Source of the DNA: an uncultured Eubacteriales bacterium
Lineage (GTDB): Bacteria; Bacillota; Clostridia; Christensenellales; Aristaeellaceae
Direction: 5' to 3'
Length of the DNA: 64,000 nt
Assembly (NCBI GenBank): GCA_900542445.1
Contig: UQNN01000005.1
Coordinates: forward strand, 114,009 to 178,008
Numbering within the stretch: position 1 is the first letter of the stretch; every line of letters starts with the position of its first letter. Shown here in pieces: positions 1-8,799 of the stretch. Both the position numbers and the translations under genes were made by a program. The notes under the pieces are model-generated. The model saw nothing but the letters and a program-made list of their open reading frames with translations, was not told where the DNA came from and did not search any database.

Positions 1-1
1 C

Positions 2-1639
2 GATCACGCGCTGCTGGGCGAAACGGAGGGGCTTCCCGCATTTTTGCTGAATGCGCCTGCGGGACAGATTCTCGTCTGGTGCGCGGCGGCTGCGGCCGCG
101 GTGGCGCTGCTGGAATTTGGCGCGGGCTTTGTGCAGGATTCCAACCTGCCCAAGGGTTCGGAGCGGTTCGTCAAGTCGCTGCGCGACGCGCTCTACGGCC
201 ATATCCAGCGCCTGCCGTACCGCTGGCATGTGCAAAACCCGACGGGCGATATCATCCAGCGCTGCACCTCCGACGTGGAGGTTGTGCGCAATTTTATCGC
301 GGAACAGATGGTCGAGCTGCTCAGCACGACGTTCCTCATTGTCGTCTATATGGCTGCGATGTTCACGATGAACGTCAAAATCTCGCTGTTCGTGTTCGCG
401 TTCATCCCCGTGATTGTCGGCTATTCGCTGGTGTTTTATAAGCGCATCTCCAAGGGCTATCAGAAGGCGGACGAGGCCGAGGGCGAGCTTTCCAGCGACG
501 TGCAGGAAAACATCACCGGCGTGCGTGTGGTGCGCGCGTTTGGCCGCGAACGCGACGAGCTGGAGAAATTCCGCAAGAAGAACAATAACTACGCCAATAT
601 CTGGATGAAGCTCGGCGATATGATGACCGTGTTCTGGTCGCTGGGCGACGTGATGAGCATGGCGCAGGTCTTCGGCGTGGTCGCTATCGGCGTGCATCTG
701 TGCGTGAAAGGCGAAATCACGCTGGGCACGTATCTCGCTTTCGTCAGCTACACGCGCCAGCTCACGTGGCCCGTCCGCGCGCTGGGACGCACGCTGTCGG
801 AGATGAGCAAGGCGGGCGTTTCCATCGACCGCCTGCTGTATATCCTGAGCGCTGAACAGGAGCAGAGCCCGACCAAGCCGCTGGCGGCGAATCTTTCCGG
901 CGACATCTGCTTTGATCATGTCAGCTTTGCCTATGAGCAGAAGAAGGTGCTCCGCGACGTGAGCTTTACCGTCAAGGGCGGCACGACGCTCGGCGTGCTC
1001 GGCGAAACGGGCAGCGGCAAGAGCACCATTGCGCTGCTGCTCTCGCGGCTCTACGATCCCGGCGAGGGAACCATCACCATCGGCGGCGTGAACGTGCGGG
1101 ATATGGAGCAGAGCGAATTGCGCCGCAGCGTGGGCGTCGTGCTGCAAGAGCCGTTCCTGTTTTCCAGAACGGTGGCGCAGAACATCGCGATCACCCGCGA
1201 AAACGTCAGTCAGGCCGAAATTGAGCAGGCCGCGAAGGAAGCCTGCCTGCATGAGTCGATCGAGGGCTTCCAATCGGGTTATGAAACGGTGGTCGGCGAG
1301 CGCGGCGTGACCCTCTCCGGCGGTCAGAAACAGCGAACCGCCATTGCGCGGACGCTGCTGGAACATGCGCCGATCATGGTTTTTGACGACGCGCTTTCCG
1401 CCGTGGACGCGAAAACGGACGAGGCCATCCGCGGACGGCTGCGCGAAGCGGCGGGCGGCTCGACGATGATCCTCATCGCGCATCGTGTCGCCACGCTGAT
1501 GCAGGCCGATCAGATCATCGTGCTCAAGGATGGGCAGATCATCGAGCGCGGCACGCCGCAGGAGCTGCTTGAGCAGAACGGCGTGTTTGCGCACACGGCG
1601 CGGATGCAGTCCGCCGAGGGAGAGGAGGAAGCCGAATGA
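2..1639 (+). CDS. ABC exporter subunit 1 (membrane + ATPase), 5' end missing
   Basis: This is the first half-transporter of a heterodimeric ABC exporter, a membrane domain followed by an ATPase domain. The frame is open to the window edge and the only start inside is a TTG at 44, so the true start with the first membrane helix lies outside. The ATPase half shows Walker A GETGSGKST (about 1000-1026), a canonical signature LSGGQKQR (about 1315) and Walker B VFDDALSAVD (about 1378). The residue after the Walker B aspartate is D, not the catalytic E, so this subunit contributes the degenerate ATP site typical of heterodimeric exporters. The stop overlaps the next start by four bases (ATGA), indicating co-translation with its partner. 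The substrate cannot be told from sequence; multidrug or lipid export is usual for this family. Confidence 0.93.
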   Translation, partial: DHALLGETEGLPAFLLNAPAGQILVWCAAAAAAVALLEFGAGFVQDSNLPKGSERFVKSLRDALYGHIQRLPYRWHVQNPTGDIIQRCTSDVEVVRNFIAEQMVELLSTTFLIVVYMAAMFTMNVKISLFVFAFIPVIVGYSLVFYKRISKGYQKADEAEGELSSDVQENITGVRVVRAFGRERDELEKFRKKNNNYANIWMKLGDMMTVFWSLGDVMSMAQVFGVVAIGVHLCVKGEITLGTYLAFVSYTRQLTWPVRALGRTLSEMSKAGVSIDRLLYILSAEQEQSPTKPLAANLSGDICFDHVSFAYEQKKVLRDVSFTVKGGTTLGVLGETGSGKSTIALLLSRLYDPGEGTITIGGVNVRDMEQSELRRSVGVVLQEPFLFSRTVAQNIAITRENVSQAEIEQAAKEACLHESIEGFQSGYETVVGERGVTLSGGQKQRTAIARTLLEHAPIMVFDDALSAVDAKTDEAIRGRLREAAGGSTMILIAHRVATLMQADQIIVLKDGQIIERGTPQELLEQNGVFAHTARMQSAEGEEEAE

Positions 1640-3444
1640 GCATGAAAAAAGAAGAAAAGCGCGCGGCTTTCTCGCTTGCGCCGTGGAAGCGGCTCTGGCA
1701 GAGCATCTGTCAGCACCGCGTGCGGTTGACCGTGGCCATCGTCAGCAACCTTTTGCTCGCTGTGGCGGATTTTTATATCCCGCTGCTGCAAAGCAAAGTG
1801 GTCGATCAATTCATTCTGGCAGGCACGACGGCGGGCTTTAGCGGATACGCAGCGAAGTACATCGGCGTGTGTGCGTTTGAAATCATCATGTTGTTCATCT
1901 ATTTTAAGGCGTGCATGGGGCTTGAAATGCTCTCCGGCCGCGACATGAAGGAAGCCTGCTTTGTCAATCTGCAAAGGCTGAGCCTGGATTATTACAACGT
2001 GACCAGCGCGGGACATATGCTCTCGCGCGTGATGAGCGACACCGACCGCATCGCGTCGTGTCTGGCGTGGGTTTTTCCGGATATCCTCTGGGGTTTTGCG
2101 TATATCTTCGGCGTGCTGGGCGTGATGCTCTCGCTGTCGCCGAGTCTGGCGATGACGATCATCGTGATTGCGCCGATTGTCACCGCGCTGACGGTGTATT
2201 TCCAGAAAAAGCTGATCGTGCTCAACCGCGAGGTGCGCGCTCAGCACTCGAAAATCACCAGCAGCTACAACGAAGGCATCATGGGCGCGAAGACCAGCAA
2301 AACCCTTGCGCTGGAAAGCCGCCTGACCGATGAATTTGAACAGACAACCGCCAACGCGGCGCGGGCAGGCATTCTGCACGGGCGCATGCGCGCGATCTAC
2401 GTGCCGCTGATTGTGCTCTGCGGCACGCTGGCGGCCAGCGCCACGCTGCTGCGCGGCGGCAGCATGGTGTTTAAGGGAACGCTGAGCATCGGCGTGCTGA
2501 GCGCGTTCATGACGTATGCGCTGAGCCTGTTCCAGACCTTCCGCCAGCAGGCGGCGCGCATCTCTCAGCTGATTTCGCTTCAAGCTAATGTGGAGCGCGT
2601 GGTCGATCTGATCGATGAAAAGCCGACCGTGCAGGACAGCCCGGAAGTCGAAGCGAAATACGGCGACTGCTTCCATCCCAAGATGGAAAACTGGGAGGAA
2701 ATGCGCGGCGAGATCGACTTTGACGACGTATCTTTCACCTATCCGGACGGCGGCGAAGAGGTGCTCACGCACTTCTCGCTGCACGTGCCCGCGGGCAGCA
2801 CGGTCGCCATCGTCGGCGAGACGGGCGCGGGCAAGAGCACGCTGGTCAACCTCGTCTGCCGCTTCTTTGAGCCGACGGCGGGCCGCGTGCTCATCGACGG
2901 GCGCGACGCGCGCGAACGCAGCCAGCTTTGGCTGCACAGCCACGTGGGCTATGTGCTGCAATCGCCGCACCTGTTCTCCGGCACGATTCGTGAAAACATC
3001 CGCTATGGCAAGCCGGACGCGACGGACGAAGAGGTCTATGCGGCGGCTAAGGCGGTCAGTGCAGACCGCGTCGCGGCCAAGCTCGAACAGGGCTATGACA
3101 CGGACGTGGGCGAGTGCGGCGATAAGCTCTCCACGGGCGAAAAACAGCTCATTTCCTTCGCCCGCGCGGTGATCGCCAAGCCGAAGATTTTCGTGCTCGA
3201 CGAGGCCACCAGCTCCGTGGACACGGAAACCGAAATGCTGATTCAGAAGGCGACGCACACGCTGATGCAGGGCACAACCTCGTTCGTCATTGCGCACCGG
3301 CTTTCGACCATCCGTCAGGCCGACGTGATTCTGGTCATCGACCATGGCAAAATCGTCGAGCAGGGCACGCACGAGAGCCTGCTCAAAGCGAACGGCGCGT
3401 ATGCGGCCTTGTATCACACCCAGCTGAGCAGACAGGATTCATAA
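1636..3444 (+). CDS. ABC exporter subunit 2 (membrane + ATPase)
   Basis: Second half-transporter, 602 residues: an exporter-type membrane domain (about residues 30-330, six helices expected) and an ATPase domain from about residue 355. Walker A is GETGAGKST and Walker B is FVLDEATSSVD with the catalytic glutamate. The signature is LSTGEKQL instead of LSGGQ. Together with the D-for-E change in subunit 1, this predicts one active site (Walker B here, signature from subunit 1) and one degenerate site. It is coupled to subunit 1 by an ATGA overlap and followed by a terminator hairpin. An exporter acting at the cytoplasmic membrane; cargo unknown. Confidence 0.95.
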   Translation: MSMKKEEKRAAFSLAPWKRLWQSICQHRVRLTVAIVSNLLLAVADFYIPLLQSKVVDQFILAGTTAGFSGYAAKYIGVCAFEIIMLFIYFKACMGLEMLSGRDMKEACFVNLQRLSLDYYNVTSAGHMLSRVMSDTDRIASCLAWVFPDILWGFAYIFGVLGVMLSLSPSLAMTIIVIAPIVTALTVYFQKKLIVLNREVRAQHSKITSSYNEGIMGAKTSKTLALESRLTDEFEQTTANAARAGILHGRMRAIYVPLIVLCGTLAASATLLRGGSMVFKGTLSIGVLSAFMTYALSLFQTFRQQAARISQLISLQANVERVVDLIDEKPTVQDSPEVEAKYGDCFHPKMENWEEMRGEIDFDDVSFTYPDGGEEVLTHFSLHVPAGSTVAIVGETGAGKSTLVNLVCRFFEPTAGRVLIDGRDARERSQLWLHSHVGYVLQSPHLFSGTIRENIRYGKPDATDEEVYAAAKAVSADRVAAKLEQGYDTDVGECGDKLSTGEKQLISFARAVIAKPKIFVLDEATSSVDTETEMLIQKATHTLMQGTTSFVIAHRLSTIRQADVILVIDHGKIVEQGTHESLLKANGAYAALYHTQLSRQDS

Positions 3445-3448
3445 CAGG

Positions 3449-3478
3449 AGAGACGCAAAATAGTGCGTCTCTTTTTGT
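3449..3478 (+). terminator. terminator of the ABC exporter operon
   Basis: Inverted repeat GAGACGCA / TGCGTCTC with a six-base loop followed directly by TTTTTG, just downstream of the exporter stop. Confidence 0.85.
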
Positions 3479-3541
3479 ATAAATGACGCAAATCTTACCA
3501 ATAAAAAGTTCCGATATCAACAAAAAATGTTGCTTTTAATC

Positions 3542-3569
3542 TTGACTTGGGGGGGGTGAAGCGTAAAAT
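3542..3569 (+). promoter_or_regulatory. sigma-A type promoter for the secreted protein
   Basis: TTGACT, 16-base spacer containing a run of G, TAAAAT; about 40 bases upstream of the start codon at 3610. Confidence 0.55.
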
Positions 3570-3609
3570 AAAGGTACCTACTTATTCCATACAGGGGAGG
3601 AAAAAACAA

Positions 3610-5085
3610 ATGTCCATGATGAAAAAGACGGCGGCCCTGACCGTGTCCGCCGTGCTGCTCTTGCAGCCGATGACGGCCAGCGCGGTCACGTGGAGCAACA
3701 TTGTGAACGGCCTGCGCAACAGCGGCTCGAATCGGTATACCGAGGACGGAACGACCATCGAGAAGGATGGGGATAACTACACCGTTACGGGCGGAACGAT
3801 TGAGAATGGCGGGTATCTTGATTCGTATGACTTTAACGACAACGCAGTCCTTTGGCTAAAAGGGGTGTTGATGGAAAAAGGATTCATGATTGATGCGAAT
3901 AACGGAGAAAAATATACGCTTATAGTTGATAAAGATACGGTTATAAAAAACAGTGTCGTTGGAAATGTAACAGACGCAGATTCTAAAGTCATCATTATCA
4001 ATGACGGAACGATGAGAGACACGCAGTTCTTCGTAGAAAATGGTGGATACGCCTCTACAACCAACAATGGAAATATGAAATATCTTTCTGTGGATTCAAA
4101 GGGAAGCGGCTCAACCGTTGAATTTGAAAATACGGAAAACGGAACGATGGAAGTTTCTTCGCTTAATGTGGATAACAACGGAACGATTCATGCTGTTAAT
4201 AATGGAACTATCAGCAATTCCGTTGAGCTGGGTATAGGGTCATTCAAGCACGAAACCACTGGATACACGATTGCTTTTATCAATAACGGAGAAATAAATT
4301 CCATGAGGGTCGGTTTCGGCGCCGGAACGGGAACAATGCAGGTGGAAAATAATGGAACTTTCAATGTGAAAGAACCGTTGACTGTTTCGGTAAAGGAAGG
4401 AACGACAGTTGAAGAAATTCTGCAAAAGATTGATGGAATGCCGAATGCAGAATACGTGTATGTATGTGAATACCAGCAGGACGAATATGGAGATTGGGAA
4501 CAGGTTAATCGATACTATTTGAGGAACCCGAACGAGCCGGAGAACCCGGAGCAGCCGGAGAACCCGGAACAGCCCGAAAATCCTGAACAGCCGGAAGAAA
4601 CCCAGCAGCCGACCTTCGAGGTTTCCAAATACGATCAGGAGCGCCACGAAATGGAGGAGAAGCGCAAGGCAGAAGCCATCGGCGGCGTTTACGGCAGCCC
4701 GTATTGGGTCAAGCAGCTCTATCTGGGCTATCACAGCCTGAATCTGCGCCTGTTTGTCGGCGATCAGCAGAGCAACTTCAAGCAGAGCCTCAGCTGGATG
4801 CCGGACAGCACCAAGCAGCTCACCCTGCGCGTGAACACCGACGCGCCCGAAAAGCTGACCATGCGTCTGGATGAAAAGGCGCTGGAAACCCTCGAACGCA
4901 CGGAGTTCAGCGTCATCACCCTGCTGGATAAGAGCGGCAATGCCGTCATGCAGTACAGCCTGAGCGACTTGCGCAGCGCCTATGACCAGTACGGCTTGAA
5001 CGGCGAAGATCAGTTGGTCGTCGGCGGCGCGGACGACGACGTGATGAAAATCGTGAACGGCGAAATGAAGCCCATCGAGGAATAA
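3610..5085 (+). CDS. secreted mosaic surface protein with Pro-rich linker
   Basis: Family not recognised. The start at 3610 is chosen because GGGAGG lies nine bases upstream; an earlier in-frame start at 3547 falls inside the promoter. The 491-residue product begins with a signal peptide (MMKKTAALTVSAVLLLQPM..ASA). Then come about 270 residues with short repeating NNGT/NGTI units that look like a beta-solenoid, then a linker of repeated NPEQPE units, then a charged C-terminal domain of about 150 residues with no cell-wall anchor motif. Base composition is uneven: the solenoid part (about 3830-4510) is visibly AT-richer than both ends, which suggests a swapped or diversifying passenger module. 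Probably exported and cell-surface associated. Function unknown. Confidence 0.85.
   Translation: MSMMKKTAALTVSAVLLLQPMTASAVTWSNIVNGLRNSGSNRYTEDGTTIEKDGDNYTVTGGTIENGGYLDSYDFNDNAVLWLKGVLMEKGFMIDANNGEKYTLIVDKDTVIKNSVVGNVTDADSKVIIINDGTMRDTQFFVENGGYASTTNNGNMKYLSVDSKGSGSTVEFENTENGTMEVSSLNVDNNGTIHAVNNGTISNSVELGIGSFKHETTGYTIAFINNGEINSMRVGFGAGTGTMQVENNGTFNVKEPLTVSVKEGTTVEEILQKIDGMPNAEYVYVCEYQQDEYGDWEQVNRYYLRNPNEPENPEQPENPEQPENPEQPEETQQPTFEVSKYDQERHEMEEKRKAEAIGGVYGSPYWVKQLYLGYHSLNLRLFVGDQQSNFKQSLSWMPDSTKQLTLRVNTDAPEKLTMRLDEKALETLERTEFSVITLLDKSGNAVMQYSLSDLRSAYDQYGLNGEDQLVVGGADDDVMKIVNGEMKPIEE
4528..4605 (+). repeat. in-frame 18-base tandem repeat (NPEQPE units)
   Basis: About four degenerate copies of GAGAACCCGGAGCAGCCG encode the Pro/Glu linker of the secreted protein. 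Third positions differ between copies, so the array is not newly expanded. Confidence 0.8.
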
Positions 5086-5097
5086 TCATTTTTCGTC

Positions 5098-5126
5098 TTG
5101 ACTTTTTTGCGTGCGTGGTTTATACT
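5098..5126 (+). promoter_or_regulatory. promoter of the thrS T-box leader
   Basis: TTGACT, 17-base spacer, TATACT, just downstream of the preceding stop codon and upstream of the T-box leader. Confidence 0.8.
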
Positions 5127-5134
5127 GTGCTCAC

Positions 5135-5351
5135 TTGAGATGACAAAGAAGAGTAACCCCTATCGCAGAGCCTCAAGAGAGACGCGCCACAGGCTGGAAG
5201 TGCGTCGGCGGAGCGCGGGGCGAAGACCACCTTTTGATTGAGCCGCGCGGCGCGCGATACAGCGCCAAAGAGAACCAATCAGGGTGGAACCACGGGTTAG
5301 ATTTTTTTATCGCTCGTCCCTCAGCAAAAACGCGAGGGACGGGCGTTTTTC
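5135..5351 (+). promoter_or_regulatory. T-box riboswitch upstream of thrS
   Basis: The leader contains the conserved T-box sequence GGGTGGAACCACGG (5282-5295), preceded by a Stem I-like region with AGAGAG and GGCTGGAAG elements. A strong terminator follows: GTCCCTC / GAGGGAC stem (about 5312-5345) and a T run. Uncharged tRNA-Thr is expected to stabilise the antiterminator and allow thrS transcription. An ACC triplet in GAAGACCACC (about 5223-5232) is a plausible threonine specifier, but I could not fold Stem I to prove its position. Confidence 0.9.
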
Positions 5352-5391
5352 AGATCGTCCCTAAAACGCAAGGAAAGAGGAGAAGATCATC

Positions 5392-7155
5392 ATGAAGGTT
5401 ATCTACAACGATGGACATGTTGCCGAATGCCCGGAAGACGAGGAGCTGCACGTCATCCGCCATACGGCCGCGCACGTTCTCGCGCAGGCGGTCAAGCGCC
5501 TGTATCCGGACGCGCACTTCGCCTATGGCCCGGCGACCGAGAAGGGCTTTTATTATGACGTTGATCTGGGCGATAAGAAGCTCTCCGACGAGGATCTGCC
5601 CGCGATTGAGGCGGAGATGGCGAAGATCGTCAAGGAAAACCTGCCGATCAAGCCGTTTGTGCTCAGCCGCGAGGAGGCCGTCAAGCTCATGGAGGAGCGC
5701 GGCGAAAAGTATAAGGTCGAGCATATCGGCGACCTGCCGGAAGACGCGGTGCTCAGCTTCTATCAGCAGGGCGAATACATTGACATGTGCGTCGGCCCGC
5801 ACCTGACCTATACCAAGGCGCTCAAGGCGTTCAAGCTGACCCAGCTTTCCGGCGCGTATTGGAAGAACGACAAGAATAACATCATGCTCACCCGCATCGG
5901 CGGCACGGCGTTCCGCACCCGCGAGGAGCTGGAGGAATACAACAAGCTGATGGAGGAGGCCGCCCGCCGCGACCATCGCCGCATCGGCAAGGAAATGAAC
6001 CTGTTCATGCTCTGCGACGAGGGCCCCGGCTTCCCGTTCTTCCTCCCCAAGGGCATGGCGCTCAAGAACGCGCTGATCGATTACTGGCGCGAGATTCACT
6101 ACAAGGCGAACTATGTCGAGGTCTCTACGCCGCTGATTATGAACCGCCACCTGTGGGAGACGAGTGGCCACTGGGATCACTACAAGGATAACATGTACGC
6201 CACCAAGATCGACGGCGAGGATTACTGCATCAAGCCGATGAACTGCCCCGGCGGCGTGATGGTCTACCGCAGCCAGCCGCACTCCTACCGTGAGCTGCCG
6301 CTGCGCGTGGGCGAGCTGGGCCTTGTCCATCGCCACGAGCTGAAGGGCGCGCTGCACGGCCTGTTCCGTGTGCGCTGCTTTACGCAGGACGACGCGCACA
6401 TCTTCATGCGCCCCGACCAGATCACCGACGAGATCATCGGCGTGGTCGGCCTCATCAATCAGGTGTACAGCAAGTTCGGCTTTGATTACTTCGTCGAGCT
6501 TTCCACTCGCCCGGAGAACAGCATGGGCAGCGACGAGGACTGGGAGGCCGCGACCAACGGCCTGATCAAGGCCCTTGAAAAGCTGAACATGCCGTATATC
6601 GTCAACGAGGGCGACGGCGCGTTCTACGGCCCGAAGATCGACTTCCATCTGCGCGACAGCCTCGGACGCACCTGGCAGTGCGGCACGATTCAGCTCGACT
6701 TCCAGATGCCGCTCAACTTCGGTCTGGAATACATCGCCGAGGACGGCAGCCGCCAGCGCCCGATCATGATCCATCGCGTGTGCTTCGGTTCCATCGAGCG
6801 TTTCATCGGCATTCTGACCGAGCACTTTGCGGGCAAGTTCCCGACGTGGCTCGCGCCGACGCAGGTCAAGGTTCTGCCGGTTTCCGACAAGAGCATGGAC
6901 TATGCGAAGGAGGTCTACGAAGCGCTGCGCGGAAAGATGATCCGCTGCGAGCTGGATACCCGCAATGAGAAGATTGGCTACAAGATCCGCGAGGCCCGTC
7001 AAGTGGACCGCGTGCCGTATATGCTGATCATCGGCGCGAAGGAAGTGGAGACAAACACCGTCTCCGTCCGCGACCGCGACACCGATCAGACCGTGACCAT
7101 GAAGCTCGACGAGTTCCTCGATAAGCTCTGCAAGGAGATTAAGGATCGCGCGTAA
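5392..7155 (+). CDS. thrS: threonyl-tRNA synthetase lacking the TGS domain
   Basis: Class II synthetase that charges tRNA-Thr. The 587-residue protein starts almost directly in the editing domain: HTAAH at residues 24-28 and the MCVGPH editing motif are present. The usual N-terminal TGS domain of about 60 residues is absent. The catalytic core has the zinc-binding cysteine in MNCPGG, motif 2 around RVRCFTQDDAHIF, and motif 3, followed by the anticodon-binding domain (about residue 490 on). The start at 5392 has GAGGAG nine bases upstream and no in-frame start exists between the leader terminator and it, so the short N-terminus is real. It is controlled by the T-box leader and closed by a terminator at 7181. 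Confidence 0.97.
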   Translation: MKVIYNDGHVAECPEDEELHVIRHTAAHVLAQAVKRLYPDAHFAYGPATEKGFYYDVDLGDKKLSDEDLPAIEAEMAKIVKENLPIKPFVLSREEAVKLMEERGEKYKVEHIGDLPEDAVLSFYQQGEYIDMCVGPHLTYTKALKAFKLTQLSGAYWKNDKNNIMLTRIGGTAFRTREELEEYNKLMEEAARRDHRRIGKEMNLFMLCDEGPGFPFFLPKGMALKNALIDYWREIHYKANYVEVSTPLIMNRHLWETSGHWDHYKDNMYATKIDGEDYCIKPMNCPGGVMVYRSQPHSYRELPLRVGELGLVHRHELKGALHGLFRVRCFTQDDAHIFMRPDQITDEIIGVVGLINQVYSKFGFDYFVELSTRPENSMGSDEDWEAATNGLIKALEKLNMPYIVNEGDGAFYGPKIDFHLRDSLGRTWQCGTIQLDFQMPLNFGLEYIAEDGSRQRPIMIHRVCFGSIERFIGILTEHFAGKFPTWLAPTQVKVLPVSDKSMDYAKEVYEALRGKMIRCELDTRNEKIGYKIREARQVDRVPYMLIIGAKEVETNTVSVRDRDTDQTVTMKLDEFLDKLCKEIKDRA

Positions 7156-7180
7156 TCGGGTTGAATCAAGGGCATAAAGA

Positions 7181-7210
7181 AAGAACCGTCGTGAGGGCGG
7201 TTCTTTTTGT
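7181..7210. terminator. terminator between thrS and the binding-protein gene
   Basis: AAAGAACCG / CGGTTCTTT stem followed by T residues on the plus strand. It also has A residues upstream, so it may serve the convergent minus-strand gene ending at 7217. Confidence 0.85.
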
Positions 7211-7216
7211 ATGGCG

Positions 7217-8788
7217 TTAGTTCCCGTAATTCTCAATGCCCCTGAGCATCTCCAATTCGCGTACGTCGCGCACATCGGTGAACGTCTCGCGGGAGAGCAG
7301 AACGGCCGAGCGCCAGTACAGGCAGATATACGGCTGATCCTGCTCGAACTGATCCTGAATGAGCCGCATCGCGCTTTGATAGCTGTCGGCGGTGTAGCTC
7401 TTGCGCAGCTGGGTGATGAGGTCGTTCATATCGTTGGAGCGGTAGCGCGTATAGTTGCAGCTGGCGGTGGAGGTCAGCGTGAAGCCGGGATCGGGGGAAA
7501 CGTCGAAATTCAGGCCGCACAGGGCGAGAGAATAGTCGCCGCTGACGAGCTTGGTCTGCACATCGGCGCGCGACCAGGTGGCCACGTAAGCCGGGATGCC
7601 GACGGCGGCCAGCTGATCGACGATTTTGTTGGCGGCGTTGGTGCGCGCGGTCGAGCCGGGCTCATCGTAGACGAGAATGCGCAGCTTTTCCATCTTTTTT
7701 CCGTCTTTGTAGCGGTTGCCGTCGTCGGCCAGCTTATAGCCCGCGCTGTCCAGCAGAGAGGCGGCCATCAGCGGATCGTAGATATCGCGGATGGCGGATT
7801 CATTGGAAAGCCAGGTGCCGGAAGGAATCGGCGTGTAGGCGACGGTCGCCATGTTCTGATAGGCGGAGGAAATCAATTCGCTTCGGTTGATGGCGTAGGC
7901 AATCGCCTGCCGAAGCAGGTTCTGCCCGTTGTCGTCGCTCTTGAAATCCTTATACGCGCGGTTGACGAGCAGGACTTCGAGCTGGCGGGTGCGCGCGTTG
8001 AGGGAGAAGGTGTTGAGCGAACCGCTGTAACGAGACGCGTTGATAGAACGGGTCATGGCGATATCGACGCTTTGGGTATCGAACGCGTTGAGCGCCTGAT
8101 CCGCCGTGTCGTAAATGCTGGCACGGATATAACGCACCTGCGGCGCGCGGTTCCACCACGCGTCGTTGGCCGTCAGCCAGATGGCGCTGCCCTGCTCATA
8201 GCCATCGTATTTATATGGGCCTGTGCCGGAAGGCATGTCGCTGGCAACCTGCGAAACCGGGAGAATGGGGAAAGTCAGCGCGTATAGCGAACCATAGCTG
8301 GCACGGCGAAGGGTAAAGACGACGGTGTAATCGTCCGTGGCTTCCCAGGAACGAATAGAATAGAAGGTGGAATAATACAGGCCGCGCTCATCCACCGGCG
8401 TTTCGGAATCGAGATTGTCGTCAAAGCCGGAAAGTTCCAGCATGTAGTCAAGCGTCGCGATCACGTCCGCACTGGTCAGCGCCTCGCCGTTGTGAAAGGT
8501 GACGTCCTGCCGGAGCGTGACCTGCAATTTGCGCCCGTCGTTGGAAAAACTGTACGCATAGGCCAGCTTGGGCTGAGGCTGGGCGTTGTCGTCCATTTCA
8601 AACAGCCCTTCGTAGACCAGCCCGAGCAGGCTGACCACGTCGCGCTGATTCAGCTCCAGCGGGCGGAGGGCGAGATGATCATCCGCGACAACGGCGACGG
8701 AAAGCGAAGAGGGAACCGCAAGGCCGACGGTCGGCAGAAACAGCAGCACACAGGCCAGCAACAGCGCGGTGAAATGGGAAATGCGCAT
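7217..8788 (-). CDS. family 5 extracellular solute-binding protein (peptide type)
   Basis: Resembles the SBP_bac_5 family (oligopeptide/dipeptide/nickel binding proteins): long bilobed protein of 523 residues with the family pattern LVYEGLFEMDD..PQPKLAYAYSFSNDG near the N-terminus. The start at 8788 is chosen because AAGGAG precedes it; the upstream reading frame overlaps the coaE fusion gene. It has a signal peptide (MRISHFTALLLACVLLFLP..GLA) but no lipobox cysteine, unusual for a Gram-positive binding protein. No permease or ATPase gene is nearby, so it is an orphan that must borrow a transporter or act in sensing. It lies 11 bases downstream of the coaE fusion gene and is probably co-transcribed with it. 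Confidence 0.85.
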   Translation of the reverse strand: MRISHFTALLLACVLLFLPTVGLAVPSSLSVAVVADDHLALRPLELNQRDVVSLLGLVYEGLFEMDDNAQPQPKLAYAYSFSNDGRKLQVTLRQDVTFHNGEALTSADVIATLDYMLELSGFDDNLDSETPVDERGLYYSTFYSIRSWEATDDYTVVFTLRRASYGSLYALTFPILPVSQVASDMPSGTGPYKYDGYEQGSAIWLTANDAWWNRAPQVRYIRASIYDTADQALNAFDTQSVDIAMTRSINASRYSGSLNTFSLNARTRQLEVLLVNRAYKDFKSDDNGQNLLRQAIAYAINRSELISSAYQNMATVAYTPIPSGTWLSNESAIRDIYDPLMAASLLDSAGYKLADDGNRYKDGKKMEKLRILVYDEPGSTARTNAANKIVDQLAAVGIPAYVATWSRADVQTKLVSGDYSLALCGLNFDVSPDPGFTLTSTASCNYTRYRSNDMNDLITQLRKSYTADSYQSAMRLIQDQFEQDQPYICLYWRSAVLLSRETFTDVRDVRELEMLRGIENYGN

Positions 8789-8799
8789 GGCAAAACTCC

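Noticed and set aside
1510..3417. Long minus-strand frame opposite the ABC exporter genes
   Set aside because: Shadow of GC-rich coding on the other strand; His/Arg/Ala-rich product with no domain, while the plus strand encodes clear ABC motifs.
4528..4605. Tandem repeat as a CRISPR or VNTR locus
   Set aside because: In frame within a coding region and encodes a Pro/Glu linker.
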